Source of the DNA: Paraburkholderia phenoliruptrix
GTDB taxonomy: Bacteria; Pseudomonadota; Gammaproteobacteria; Burkholderiales; Burkholderiaceae
Assembly: GCF_902859825.1 (NCBI RefSeq)
Contig: NZ_CADIKB010000007.1
Coordinates: 124,001-188,000 of the forward strand
Reading direction: 5' to 3'
Length of the DNA stretch: 64,000 bases
This document shows, piece after piece, positions 1 through 7,678 of this stretch (positions are counted from its first letter, which is position 1; every line of letters begins with the position of its first letter). The position numbers were made by a program, and so were the translations under genes. The notes under the pieces were generated by a model. That model was not told where the DNA came from. It searched no databases and saw only the letters and a program-made list of their open reading frames with translations.

Positions 1-2591
1 AATTCGAGCGAGCGCGCGAGGCGGGCGGCCACTTGCGGATTGATGGCGTCGAGCGCGATCACCTGGTCCGCCCAGAACGCATAGCCCGAGCCGTCTCCGG
101 CGTGGAATTGCGCAGGGTTCGCCGCGCAGAAGCTGGAGATCAGCGAGCGGGCGCGGTTCGGATTTTTCAGATTGAACGCGGGATGCGTCATCAGCTTGCG
201 CACGATGTCGATCACGGGACGCTGCGCACTGCCGCGCTGCGTAGCCTGCAAGGCGAACCACTTGTCGATGACGAGCGGCTCCTTCTCGAAGCGCTGGTAA
301 AAGTCGTCGAGCGCATGCTGCGCCTCAGCGCTGCCGCCATCGGCCGCGGCTGCGTTGAGCAGCGCCGACAGGGCCGCGGCGCGGTCGGTCATGTTGTTCG
401 CCGCATCATATTGCGCGGACGCGAGCCGCACCGCTTCCGTCGGGTCATCGAGTTCGGTGAGATAAGACAGCGCGAGGTTCTTCAGCGCGCGATGGCCGGC
501 CGCCGCCGGCGTGGCCTCATACGGGCCGGGCGTGCGGTGCTGGTCGTAGATCTTTAGCCATTCGGCCTTGAGCGCGTTGGCGAGACGCTTGCGCACGAAC
601 TGCCGCGCCGCATGCACGGCCGCCGGATTCGATTCAGCCATCTGCTCGGCCAGGTACGCTTCGGACGGCAGCATCAGCGCCAGTTCACGGAACGCCGGCG
701 ACAGCGATTCATCCGTGAGCACGCGAGCGAACGCTGCGACCACCGAGTCGTCGAGCTCCAGTTGAGCACCCGTTGCGGCGCTTGCCGCGAGCGTCAGCAA
801 TTCGCGCGTGGCGAGCCGCTGACCGGCTTCCCACCTGTTGAACGGATCGCTGTCGTGCGCGAGGAGGAAGGCCAACTGTTCGGCGGAGTAATCGTATTCC
901 ACGATCACCGGCGCGGAGAAATTGCGCAACAGCGACGGCAGCGGCTCCTGCCCCACGTTGACAAACGTGAAGGTCTGTTCCGCCTGCGTCAGTTCGAGCA
1001 CGCGTGTAGTCGCTGCGGACGCTTGCGCCTCGCCTTCCAGTTGCAGCGGCAGATCCTTGCCGTCCTTGCCGATCAGGCCGATCGCAAACGGAATCAGCAG
1101 CGGTCCCTTCTGCGTTTCGCGAGCAGCCGGCGCGGCCTCGCCGTAACCCTGCGCGAGCGTCAGACGGTAGCGCTGCGTCGCGGCGTCGTAAGCGGCGCGA
1201 ACCGAGACACGCGGCGTGCCCGCCTGGCTGTACCAGCGCTCGAACTGCGCGAGATCGCGGCCGTTCGCGTCGGCGAGCGCATGGCGAAAGTCGTCGCAGG
1301 TGACCGCCTGGCCGTCATGACGCTTGAAGTACAGGTCCATGCCCTTGCGGAAACCTTCGCGGCCGAACAGCGTCTGATACATTCGCACGACTTCGGCGCC
1401 TTTTTCGTAGACGGTCATCGTGTAGAAGTTGTTGATTTCGACGTAGCTCTCCGGGCGCACCGGGTGGGCCATCGGGCCGGCGTCTTCGGCGAACTGCATC
1501 TGGCGCAGCACGCGCACGTCTTCGATGCGCTTCGTCGCGCGCGCCGCTTCGTCGCTGCCGTTGGTCTGGCCGCCCGCCATGTCGGCCGAGAACTCCTGGT
1601 CGCGGAACACCGTGAGGCCTTCCTTGAGGCTCAGCTGGAACCAGTCGCGGCAGGTCACGCGGTTGCCCGTCCAGTTATGGAAATACTCGTGGCCGACCAC
1701 GGCCTCGATGTTCGCAAAGTCCGTGTCTGTAGCCGTTTCCGGGTTCGCCAGCACGTACTTCGTGTTGAAGATGTTGAGCCCCTTGTTCTCCATCGCGCCC
1801 ATGTTGAAGTCGCTCACGGCGACGATCATGAAGCGGTCCAGATCCAGCTCGAGCCCGAAACGCGTTTCGTCCCAGCGGATCGAGTTGATGAGCGAATCCA
1901 TTGCGTGACGGGTCTTGTCGAGATCGTGCGGCTCGACCCAGACCTGCAGCAGCTTTTCCTTGCCCGAGCCGGTCTTGACGCGCTCTTCGAGTGCGACGAG
2001 TTTGCCGGCGACCAGCGCGAACAGATAGCTCGGCTTCCTGAACGGATCTTCCCAGCGCGCGAAATGACGGCCGTCGGGCAGATCGCCTTCCTCGAGCAGA
2101 TTGCCGTTCGAGAGCAGCACCGGATAGTCGGCCTTGCTGGCGCGCAGCGTGACCGTGTAGGTGGACATGACGTCCGGCCGGTCGAGGAAGTAGGTGATGC
2201 GGCGAAAGCCCTCGGCCTCACACTGCGTGAAGAAGTTTCCGCTCGACACATACAGGCCCGACAGCGTGGTATTCGCCGCCGGATTGCAGATGCTCGCGAG
2301 CGACAGTTCGAAACTGTCGGGCACGTTGTCGAGCACGAGACCATGCTCATGCGGCCGCGCGTTGGCGAACGGCTGGCCGTCGAGCGTGGCGCTGACGAAC
2401 TCCAGTTGCTCGCCCATCAACTCCAGATGCGGCGCGCGAGTGGCGTCCGGGTTGCGGCGCACCCGCATCGTGTTCCGGACAACGGTGCGTTCGGGCAGCA
2501 GATCGAACTCGAGTGCGACGGTATCGATCAGAAAAGCGGGCGGCGCATAATCGGCGCGGCGGATCACATTGGGCGTTGCGGTATCGGCCAT
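1..2591 (-). CDS. pepN: Aminopeptidase N, M1 family (3' end outside window)
   Basis: Zinc metallo-aminopeptidase that removes N-terminal residues from peptides in the cytoplasm. It reads on the minus strand from the ATG at 2591 and is still open at base 1, so about 863 codons are present and only a few dozen C-terminal residues are missing (E. coli PepN is 870 aa). The substrate-binding GAMEN motif is at residues 265-269. The zinc site HEYFH is at 301-305, and the third ligand Glu324 follows the usual 18-residue spacing. The last readable residues (NPQVAARLA) match the C-terminal helical domain of gammaproteobacterial PepN. It is divergent from the lipoprotein gene downstream. Family assignment is secure. 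Confidence 0.97.
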   Translation of the reverse strand, partial: MADTATPNVIRRADYAPPAFLIDTVALEFDLLPERTVVRNTMRVRRNPDATRAPHLELMGEQLEFVSATLDGQPFANARPHEHGLVLDNVPDSFELSLASICNPAANTTLSGLYVSSGNFFTQCEAEGFRRITYFLDRPDVMSTYTVTLRASKADYPVLLSNGNLLEEGDLPDGRHFARWEDPFRKPSYLFALVAGKLVALEERVKTGSGKEKLLQVWVEPHDLDKTRHAMDSLINSIRWDETRFGLELDLDRFMIVAVSDFNMGAMENKGLNIFNTKYVLANPETATDTDFANIEAVVGHEYFHNWTGNRVTCRDWFQLSLKEGLTVFRDQEFSADMAGGQTNGSDEAARATKRIEDVRVLRQMQFAEDAGPMAHPVRPESYVEINNFYTMTVYEKGAEVVRMYQTLFGREGFRKGMDLYFKRHDGQAVTCDDFRHALADANGRDLAQFERWYSQAGTPRVSVRAAYDAATQRYRLTLAQGYGEAAPAARETQKGPLLIPFAIGLIGKDGKDLPLQLEGEAQASAATTRVLELTQAEQTFTFVNVGQEPLPSLLRNFSAPVIVEYDYSAEQLAFLLAHDSDPFNRWEAGQRLATRELLTLAASAATGAQLELDDSVVAAFARVLTDESLSPAFRELALMLPSEAYLAEQMAESNPAAVHAARQFVRKRLANALKAEWLKIYDQHRTPGPYEATPAAAGHRALKNLALSYLTELDDPTEAVRLASAQYDAANNMTDRAAALSALLNAAAADGGSAEAQHALDDFYQRFEKEPLVIDKWFALQATQRGSAQRPVIDIVRKLMTHPAFNLKNPNRARSLISSFCAANPAQFHAGDGSGYAFWADQVIALDAINPQVAARLARSLE

Positions 2592-2844
2592 GGCGTTCTG
2601 TAGTGATGGGACTCGAGCGGCCGGCGCGCATGAGTACGCGAGCCGGGCTTGTCGAGCCATTGTACAAAGCCTCGGGCGATTGTGCGGAGGGCGCTTTTCC
2701 GAATGGCCGTCTGGCCGATGCGCTTTCGGGCGCCCGGGCGCGCACTCGCCGTCCGGAATCTGGGCGGACCGGAACGGCGGGCAGGGCCTTTGGTCTACGT
2801 ACAATAGAAATACGCGCCAACACAAACGCTTCACGAGGTAGACC

Positions 2845-3549
2845 ATGAAAACGAATTCCTGGACGCGCCGCGCCATGCTGCTGCTTGCGGCGCTGACCGC
2901 GCTGCTGTCCGGTTGTACGACTTATGTGACCACGCAGGTCACCGCTTTTTCCGACTGGAGCGGCAGCGACGCCACCCGCACTTATGCGTTCACGCGTGAA
3001 CCGGAACAGCGGAGCAATCTGGAACTGAGTACTTATGAGCGCATCGTCGCCAACGAGCTCGCCACGCACGCGTTCCGCCAGGTCGACCGGAATGAAGCGC
3101 GCTATCTCGTCGGGCTTTCCTACGGCATTCGTTCGGACCTGGTGACGGTCGCCGAGCCGGTGTACTACAACCCGTGGCCCGCGCCTTATTGGGGCTGGGG
3201 CCGGCCGTTCGATCCGTGGGGCCCATGGGGGCCGTTTCCTGCCGGATATGTCAACCAGAGCTACCCGATCTTCACCCATCTGCTCGGCGTGCGGATCACC
3301 GAGCGGGCGACCGGCAAGGAGGTCTACAACGTGAGCGCGCGCAACTCGGGCGCGGAGTCGTCGCTGGTGCGGGCCATGCCGTATCTCGCGCGCAGTGCGC
3401 TCGCCGACTTCCCGCTTGGCAACGGCGTCGTTCGTACGGTGAAAATTCCGCTCGACCGAAACGGCGGCACTTCCAACGAAACCGCCGCTGGCGCCGCTGC
3501 TGCTGCTTCAGCGCCTGCGGCCGCGCCGAGCGCCAAAGCCGTGCAATGA
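2845..3549 (+). CDS. DUF4136 family lipoprotein
   Basis: A 234-residue exported protein. The N-terminus has a Lys/Arg start, a hydrophobic core and an LSGC lipobox with Cys24 as the likely lipidated residue, so it should be a membrane-anchored lipoprotein. The following domain, with a Trp/Pro-rich middle (NPWPAPYWGWGRPFDPWGPW), resembles DUF4136, a family of unknown function common in Burkholderiaceae. The C-terminal 35 residues are an Ala/Pro/Ser-rich low-complexity tail. It is a single gene with its own upstream region. No function can be given beyond an envelope location. Confidence 0.85.
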   Translation: MKTNSWTRRAMLLLAALTALLSGCTTYVTTQVTAFSDWSGSDATRTYAFTREPEQRSNLELSTYERIVANELATHAFRQVDRNEARYLVGLSYGIRSDLVTVAEPVYYNPWPAPYWGWGRPFDPWGPWGPFPAGYVNQSYPIFTHLLGVRITERATGKEVYNVSARNSGAESSLVRAMPYLARSALADFPLGNGVVRTVKIPLDRNGGTSNETAAGAAAAASAPAAAPSAKAVQ

Positions 3550-3595
3550 GCGAGCGCAAGGGGGCGACCATGCGTGCCCGGAGCGCGCGTTATGT

Positions 3596-4168
3596 TCAGA
3601 GGCCGCCGCCGAACAGCGCCATCGTCCCCAGCACCACGAAGAGAATGGCGGCGATGCCGTGCACGAGCTTCGTCGGCAGACGGTGCGCGAAGCGGTCGCC
3701 GAGCAGGATGGCCGGCACGTTGGCGATCATCATGCCGAGCGTCGTGCCGGCCACCACGCCGAAGAAGTCGTGAAAGCGGGCGGCGAGCGCCACCGTCGCA
3801 ATCTGCGTCTTGTCGCCCATTTCGGCGAGAAAGAAGGCCACGACAGTGGCGCCGAACACGCCAAGGTGCGTGCGGTTCGCGTTGGCTTCGTCGTCGTCGA
3901 GCTTGTCGGGCACGAGAATCCACAACCCCATGCCGATAAACGAAACAGCCAGCGCCCAGCGCATGAGGGTCGGCGTGAGCAGCGACCCGAGCCATGCGCC
4001 GAGCGCGCCCGCGCCCGCGTGATTGACAAGCGTCGCGGCCAGCACGCCGAGGATGATCGGCACCGGCTTGCGATAGCGGGCGGCCAGAACCAGCGACAGC
4101 AATTGCGTCTTGTCGCCGATCTCGGCGAGCGCGACCGCTCCGGTCGAAATGAGAAAAGCGTGAATCAC
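3596..4168 (-). CDS. TMEM165/GDT1 (UPF0016) family manganese exporter
   Basis: Small inner-membrane cation exporter, about 190 residues and six predicted membrane helices. It has the two internally repeated signature motifs of the family: EIGDKTQ near residue 16 and EMGDKTQ near residue 120. Bacterial members such as Vibrio MneA and cyanobacterial Mnx export Mn2+. I chose the GTG at 4168, which gives the N-terminus (M)IHAFLISTGAVALAEIGDKTQ. A further in-frame GTG at 4213 would add 15 residues but lies inside the hairpin of the riboswitch-like leader. A GGGGA lies about 10 nt upstream of the chosen start. The leader matches the manganese-sensing yybP-ykoY class, which supports the manganese role. 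Confidence 0.88.
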   Translation of the reverse strand: MIHAFLISTGAVALAEIGDKTQLLSLVLAARYRKPVPIILGVLAATLVNHAGAGALGAWLGSLLTPTLMRWALAVSFIGMGLWILVPDKLDDDEANANRTHLGVFGATVVAFFLAEMGDKTQIATVALAARFHDFFGVVAGTTLGMMIANVPAILLGDRFAHRLPTKLVHGIAAILFVVLGTMALFGGGL

Positions 4169-4204
4169 GTGTTTTGAGTCCCCGGGCCAAGAAATGTGCG
4201 AGCG

Positions 4205-4375
4205 ACGACCCACGACACGCCGGGCCCAATTACGGCGGGGTGTGGGTCATCGGTCTCGCCAGGCCAGAGGCTGCGGCTGCCATGGCCGTGACGGCCAAGT
4301 CTGTTGACAGGCGCCCCCGCGAGCGCACGTTCAGCGAGCCTGGCGCGATTGCCGGGCGAACGTGCCGCAGGGCGG
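4205..4375 (-). promoter_or_regulatory. Probable yybP-ykoY manganese riboswitch
   Basis: Long structured leader on the minus strand in front of the UPF0016 exporter. A TATAAT box sits at 4382-4387. Downstream are a G-rich segment (4311-4322), TGTCAACAGACTTGGC (4294-4309) and GGCGAGACC (4252-4260), in the order I remember for proteobacterial yybP-ykoY elements. The 3' part forms a long hairpin with arms GACCCAC and GTGGGTC at 4242-4248 and 4207-4213, a likely expression platform next to the start codon. The class is known to switch on Mn2+ exporters. The match is from memory, not from a covariance model. Confidence 0.55.
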
Positions 4376-4381
4376 CTACGG

Positions 4382-4387
4382 ATTATA
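4382..4387 (-). promoter_or_regulatory. -10 box of the exporter/riboswitch transcript
   Basis: Perfect TATAAT on the minus strand just upstream of the riboswitch-like leader. No convincing -35 box was found at 16-18 nt, so it may be an activated promoter or depend on the -10 alone. Confidence 0.4.
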
Positions 4388-4903
4388 GCAGGCGCAGCGG
4401 CGCGGTAGCCGGGCCGGGCGTGCCGCTGTCGGGAATGCGAATGTATGGAACTGCAACAGCCGTCTTAGAAAGTTAATTGAAAGTATTTCGGCCATTTTCT
4501 TTACATGTGCCTCCTCGTTGCGACCCTGAATGCCGGCAAAACCGCGTCTCCAGGGATATTCCCAAGGTGCGGCCCGAGATCTCTGCAAATTCGCAATACG
4601 ATTTAAACCACCGTCGCAACGACGAGACGGATACAGACGGATACGTCTTTAGTGGCTGATTTAATCCAGAATATTCAGTATGATTCCGGCGACTAGCTGA
4701 GCCCGAGCCAAACCACAAGGCCAATCGTCAAACGGTCTAAATAATCGGGCCAAAGTGCCGTTAATTCGCTGAACCCTACAAAAGAAGTCTGGATTGTCCT
4801 CCGGCTGGAGATTTGCCGGTCCGCGCGGCGCGCATACGCTGTGACGGCTGCGTATTCCGTCAGGCGCTTCAGCCTCTCCTTGCATCAACGCGCGAACACC
4901 GAT
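4388..4903. other. Intergenic region between the exporter leader and the APE cluster
   Basis: About 500 bp without a supportable gene. It is more AT-rich than its surroundings from 4440 to 4680, and must hold the promoter of the long APE operon on the plus strand. It contains a perfect 10-bp tandem repeat at 4625-4644. No clear sigma-70 pair was found. Short ORFs here have no recognisable protein character. Confidence 0.6.
4625..4644. repeat. Perfect 10-bp tandem repeat upstream of the APE operon
   Basis: AGACGGATAC occurs twice back to back (4625-4634 and 4635-4644). The 10-bp period places both copies on the same face of the helix, as expected for a regulator site. It lies about 260 bp before the first APE gene. 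Confidence 0.5.
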
Positions 4904-5707
4904 ATGCCCGATCCGCACTGGACCATTCCGGTCGCTCGCTGGTCTAGCTGGCCTGCTGCCGCATCTGCCGCACCCGACATCGGCTTTATCGAGCCGATCG
5001 TGCGGCGGCGTCTCAGCACGCTCTCCCGCGTCGCGCTGAAGGTCGCGCACGATTGTGTCGGCGGCAATGAGGCGCGTGTGGTGTTCGCCTCGCGGCACGG
5101 CGAACTGCGCCGCACCACGGACATCCTTCGTACCATCAGCGCCGGCGAGCCTGTGTCACCCACCGCCTTCAGCCTGTCCGTCCTCAATGCGATGACCGGT
5201 GTGTTCGGCATCGCCCGCGGCGACCGCTCGGCCGCGAGCGCGATTTCGGCGGGTCCGGAAACGCTCGGCTATGCGCTTCTCGAAGCCTATGCGCAACACG
5301 CGGCGCAGCCGGCGTCGCCGGTGCTGCTCGTGTATGCCGACGAACCGGCCGACCCGGCATACGGAACCATCGAAGACGAAGTGCAGGGCGGGGCGATTGC
5401 GCTGCTGCTCAGCAGCGAAGCCGGGCAGGGCCATCTGGTGTGCGCGCGCCTGGCATCGCCGGCCGGGCAGCAGTCGGAGCCAGCGGAGCAACGCGCGAGG
5501 ACCGCCGTGAGCACCAGCGGTACCGCGAGCGCAATGAGCGCAATGAGCGAGAGGAGCCAATCAGTCGGCGCCGCCGATGCTGAGACCGCGACCCGCTTCG
5601 CCACGCAGAGCCAGGCGCTGGTGCATTGTCTGGAAACCGGTAGACCCGCCGCGTGGCAAGGCGACGGTACGCTATGGCATTGGGGATGGCATGACCGAGC
5701 GGCTTGA
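4904..5707 (+). CDS. APE beta-ketoacyl synthase chain-length factor
   Basis: A 267-residue thiolase-fold protein of the short ketoacyl-synthase-like family (Pfam Ketoacyl-synt_2), equivalent to the chain-length factor ApeC of aryl polyene systems. The N-terminus WTIPVARWSSW is typical, and the active-site Cys of true KS enzymes is absent (SAASAIS in that area). It should pair with one of the KS enzymes downstream. I chose the ATG at 4904; an in-frame GTG at 4841 would add 21 atypical residues. Neither start has a good Shine-Dalgarno. The C-terminal part (residues about 190-235) is Ala/Ser-rich and poorly conserved. It is the first gene of the operon and overlaps the next by 17 nt. Confidence 0.85.
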   Translation: MPDPHWTIPVARWSSWPAAASAAPDIGFIEPIVRRRLSTLSRVALKVAHDCVGGNEARVVFASRHGELRRTTDILRTISAGEPVSPTAFSLSVLNAMTGVFGIARGDRSAASAISAGPETLGYALLEAYAQHAAQPASPVLLVYADEPADPAYGTIEDEVQGGAIALLLSSEAGQGHLVCARLASPAGQQSEPAEQRARTAVSTSGTASAMSAMSERSQSVGAADAETATRFATQSQALVHCLETGRPAAWQGDGTLWHWGWHDRAA

Positions 5708-6485
5708 TTACGCCTGGCGATTCTTGGCCACCGGCATGGCTTTCCTGGTGTTCGGCATCTGCGGCGTGCTGTTTTCGGTGCTGGTGTTCCCGCTCGCGTG
5801 GCTGTGGCCGCATCGGGCCTCGCGACAGTTTGCCGTGACGGGCGTGATCCATTGGTTTTTCCGCGCGCTCGTCGCCGTGTTGCAGCGGGTCGGCGTGATG
5901 GAGCTGGAAGTCTGCGGGGCGGACGCATTGCGCGCGCGCAAGCCGTCTATCGTGGTGGCCAATCACCCCACCTACCTCGACGTGATGGTGCTGCTTTCGC
6001 TCACGCCGCACGCGTGCTGCGTCGTGAAAAACGCGCACTGGAGCAACCCGTGTTTCTGGGGCATCGTGCGATCGGCGGAATATGTGAGCAACGCCGATCC
6101 CGCGGAACTCGTGGAAGCCGGTGCAAGGCAGCTCGCGGCAGGCTATACCATGATCATTTTTCCGGAAGGCACGCGCAGCCCGGCGCGCAACCGGCTGCAT
6201 GCTTTCTCGCGCGGGTTCGCGCATATGGCGCTCAAGGCGGACGCGCCGATCGTGCCGGTGCTGATGGATTGCGATCCGCCCGCGTTCACGAAAGAAATGC
6301 GCTGGTACCACGTGCCCGCGCGAGCGTTCCGCATGCGCGTGAACGTGCTCGCGCCGCTTCCGGTAGACCGGCTTGCAGCAGACGACATTACACCGGCACT
6401 CGCCGCGCGCAGCGTGACGAGCGCCGTCGAAGCACATATCACTCAGCACCTGTTCGATTATGGATTCTTTAAAACTGGAAATTAA
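5691..6485 (+). CDS. 1-acyl-glycerol-3-phosphate acyltransferase-like enzyme (APE)
   Basis: PlsC-type acyltransferase of 264 residues, corresponding to ApeD-like genes of APE clusters. It has an N-terminal membrane segment, then the catalytic NHPTYLD (HX4D) box and the FPEGTRS substrate-binding box. In APE systems such enzymes are thought to help attach the aryl polyene to a lipid or glycolipid carrier in the membrane. The start at 5691 (MTERLDYAWRF) lies inside the end of the preceding gene, suggesting translational coupling. It overlaps the first ACP by 26 nt. Confidence 0.88.
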   Translation: MTERLDYAWRFLATGMAFLVFGICGVLFSVLVFPLAWLWPHRASRQFAVTGVIHWFFRALVAVLQRVGVMELEVCGADALRARKPSIVVANHPTYLDVMVLLSLTPHACCVVKNAHWSNPCFWGIVRSAEYVSNADPAELVEAGARQLAAGYTMIIFPEGTRSPARNRLHAFSRGFAHMALKADAPIVPVLMDCDPPAFTKEMRWYHVPARAFRMRVNVLAPLPVDRLAADDITPALAARSVTSAVEAHITQHLFDYGFFKTGN

Positions 6486-6759
6486 GCAACTCCTGATCGA
6501 AGCGCTCGATCTGGAAGACCTGAGCCCCGCCGATATCGACGACGACGCACCGTTGTTTGATACCGACGGCATCGGTCTCGATTCGATCGACGCACTCGAA
6601 ATCGGCATCGTGCTGCGCAAACAATATCAATTGACCATTGCGGCAAACGACGAACGCACGCGCGAACACTTCCGCTCGATCAGCACGCTGGCCGCGCTGG
6701 TGGCGAGTCAGCGCGAAGCGGCGCATACCGCGAACGAAACCAACAGCAAAGGGGAATGA
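6460..6759 (+). CDS. Acyl carrier protein 1 (APE)
   Basis: A 99-residue acidic acyl carrier protein. The phosphopantetheine attachment Ser42 is in GLDSIDALEIG. It corresponds to one of the paired ACPs (ApeE/ApeF) on which the aryl starter is loaded and extended. The C-terminal 20 residues past the helical bundle are polar. The gene ends in an ATGA overlap with the second ACP. Confidence 0.92.
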   Translation: MDSLKLEIKQLLIEALDLEDLSPADIDDDAPLFDTDGIGLDSIDALEIGIVLRKQYQLTIAANDERTREHFRSISTLAALVASQREAAHTANETNSKGE

Positions 6760-7013
6760 CCGTGTCCGAGGCAGAGATTCTTGAACGCATCCGCGCCATC
6801 TTCAAAGAGAACTTCGCAATCGAACCCGAAAGCGTGACGCCTGAAGCGCATCTGTTCGAAGACCTCGATCTGGACAGCATCGACGCAGTCGACCTCGCGA
6901 TCAAGCTGCAGGAAATGACGGGGCGCCGCATCAAGCCCGAAGAGTTCAAGTCCGTGCGCACGGTCGGCGACGTGATCGGCGCGGTCGAATCGCTGCTCGC
7001 GGCTCAAGGCTGA
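6756..7013 (+). CDS. Acyl carrier protein 2 (APE)
   Basis: An 85-residue acyl carrier protein with the attachment Ser41 in LDLDSIDAVDL. Paired ACPs are a fixed trait of APE clusters. They probably divide the loading of the aryl starter and chain elongation, but which does what cannot be told from sequence. The ATG overlaps the stop of the preceding ACP (ATGA), and the stop overlaps the ATG of the next gene (TGATG). Confidence 0.92.
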   Translation: MTVSEAEILERIRAIFKENFAIEPESVTPEAHLFEDLDLDSIDAVDLAIKLQEMTGRRIKPEEFKSVRTVGDVIGAVESLLAAQG

Positions 7014-7678
7014 TGCCAGCCACGCGCTCGCGAGCGCCGGCAGCGGAAGATCGTGCCGACGGCGCTTCGTCCACTGATGGGCGCCATGGACTCAAGGCAG
7101 TCGTGCAAGTGCTGGTGAAACTCGCCTATCCGGCATTGATCCTGTGTGCATGGCGTTGGGACACGCCGCGTTATGTCGGCTGCATGCTGTTTGCCATTCT
7201 CTGGTTGCAGCGCTGCGCCGGCAGCGGTCCGGTCGCGACCTCGCTGCGCCGCCTCTCCGCGATTGACTGGACGGTGGTCGGTCTGCTGAGTTGCGCGTCG
7301 GCGGCGATTGTGCTGACCAACAGCGAGTTGCTGCTGCGGCTGTATCCGTCGCTCGTCAACCTCGGTTTGCTGATCGCCTTCGGCGCGACGCTCGTGCGCG
7401 GTCCGTCGATGATCGAAAAATTCGCGCGCCTCGGCAAGCGCGATCTGCCGCCCGGCGCGGTGCGCCATACGCGGCGCGTGACTCAGGTGTGGTGTGGGTT
7501 CTTTGTGCTGAACGGCGTTTTTTCCGCGCATACCGCGCTCTACTGGAGCCGCGCGAGCTGGTCGCTCTATAACGGCGCGATTGCCTATCTGCTGATCGGT
7601 GTGCTGCTCGTCGCGGAAGTCGTGTGGCGTTATCTCGTCGTGCTGCCGCGCGCCGCGCGTTCGGAGGCGGCCTCATGA
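7013..7678 (+). CDS. COG4648-type inner-membrane protein (APE)
   Basis: A 221-residue hydrophobic protein with about five or six predicted membrane helices between residues 25 and 205. It matches the conserved membrane protein found between the ACPs and the ligase in APE clusters (ApeG position). Its function is unknown. Recognition rests on topology, the typical WCGFFVLNGVFSA-like segment and position. It ends in an ATGA overlap with the ligase. Confidence 0.8.
   Translation: MPATRSRAPAAEDRADGASSTDGRHGLKAVVQVLVKLAYPALILCAWRWDTPRYVGCMLFAILWLQRCAGSGPVATSLRRLSAIDWTVVGLLSCASAAIVLTNSELLLRLYPSLVNLGLLIAFGATLVRGPSMIEKFARLGKRDLPPGAVRHTRRVTQVWCGFFVLNGVFSAHTALYWSRASWSLYNGAIAYLLIGVLLVAEVVWRYLVVLPRAARSEAAS

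Noticed and set aside
612-2603. 663-codon open frame on the plus strand
   Set aside because: It lies opposite pepN, whose GAMEN and HEXXH motifs are intact on the minus strand. The plus-strand product is Arg/His/Val-rich with no domain, as expected for an antisense frame in high-GC DNA.
2347-3279. 310-codon minus-strand frame across the pepN-DUF4136 gap
   Set aside because: It overlaps the pepN start and the lipoprotein gene on the opposite strand and shows only Arg/Ala-rich composition.
4473-4724. 83-codon minus-strand frame in the gap before the APE cluster
   Set aside because: No homology-like features, no ribosome site. The region behaves as intergenic DNA with a repeat.
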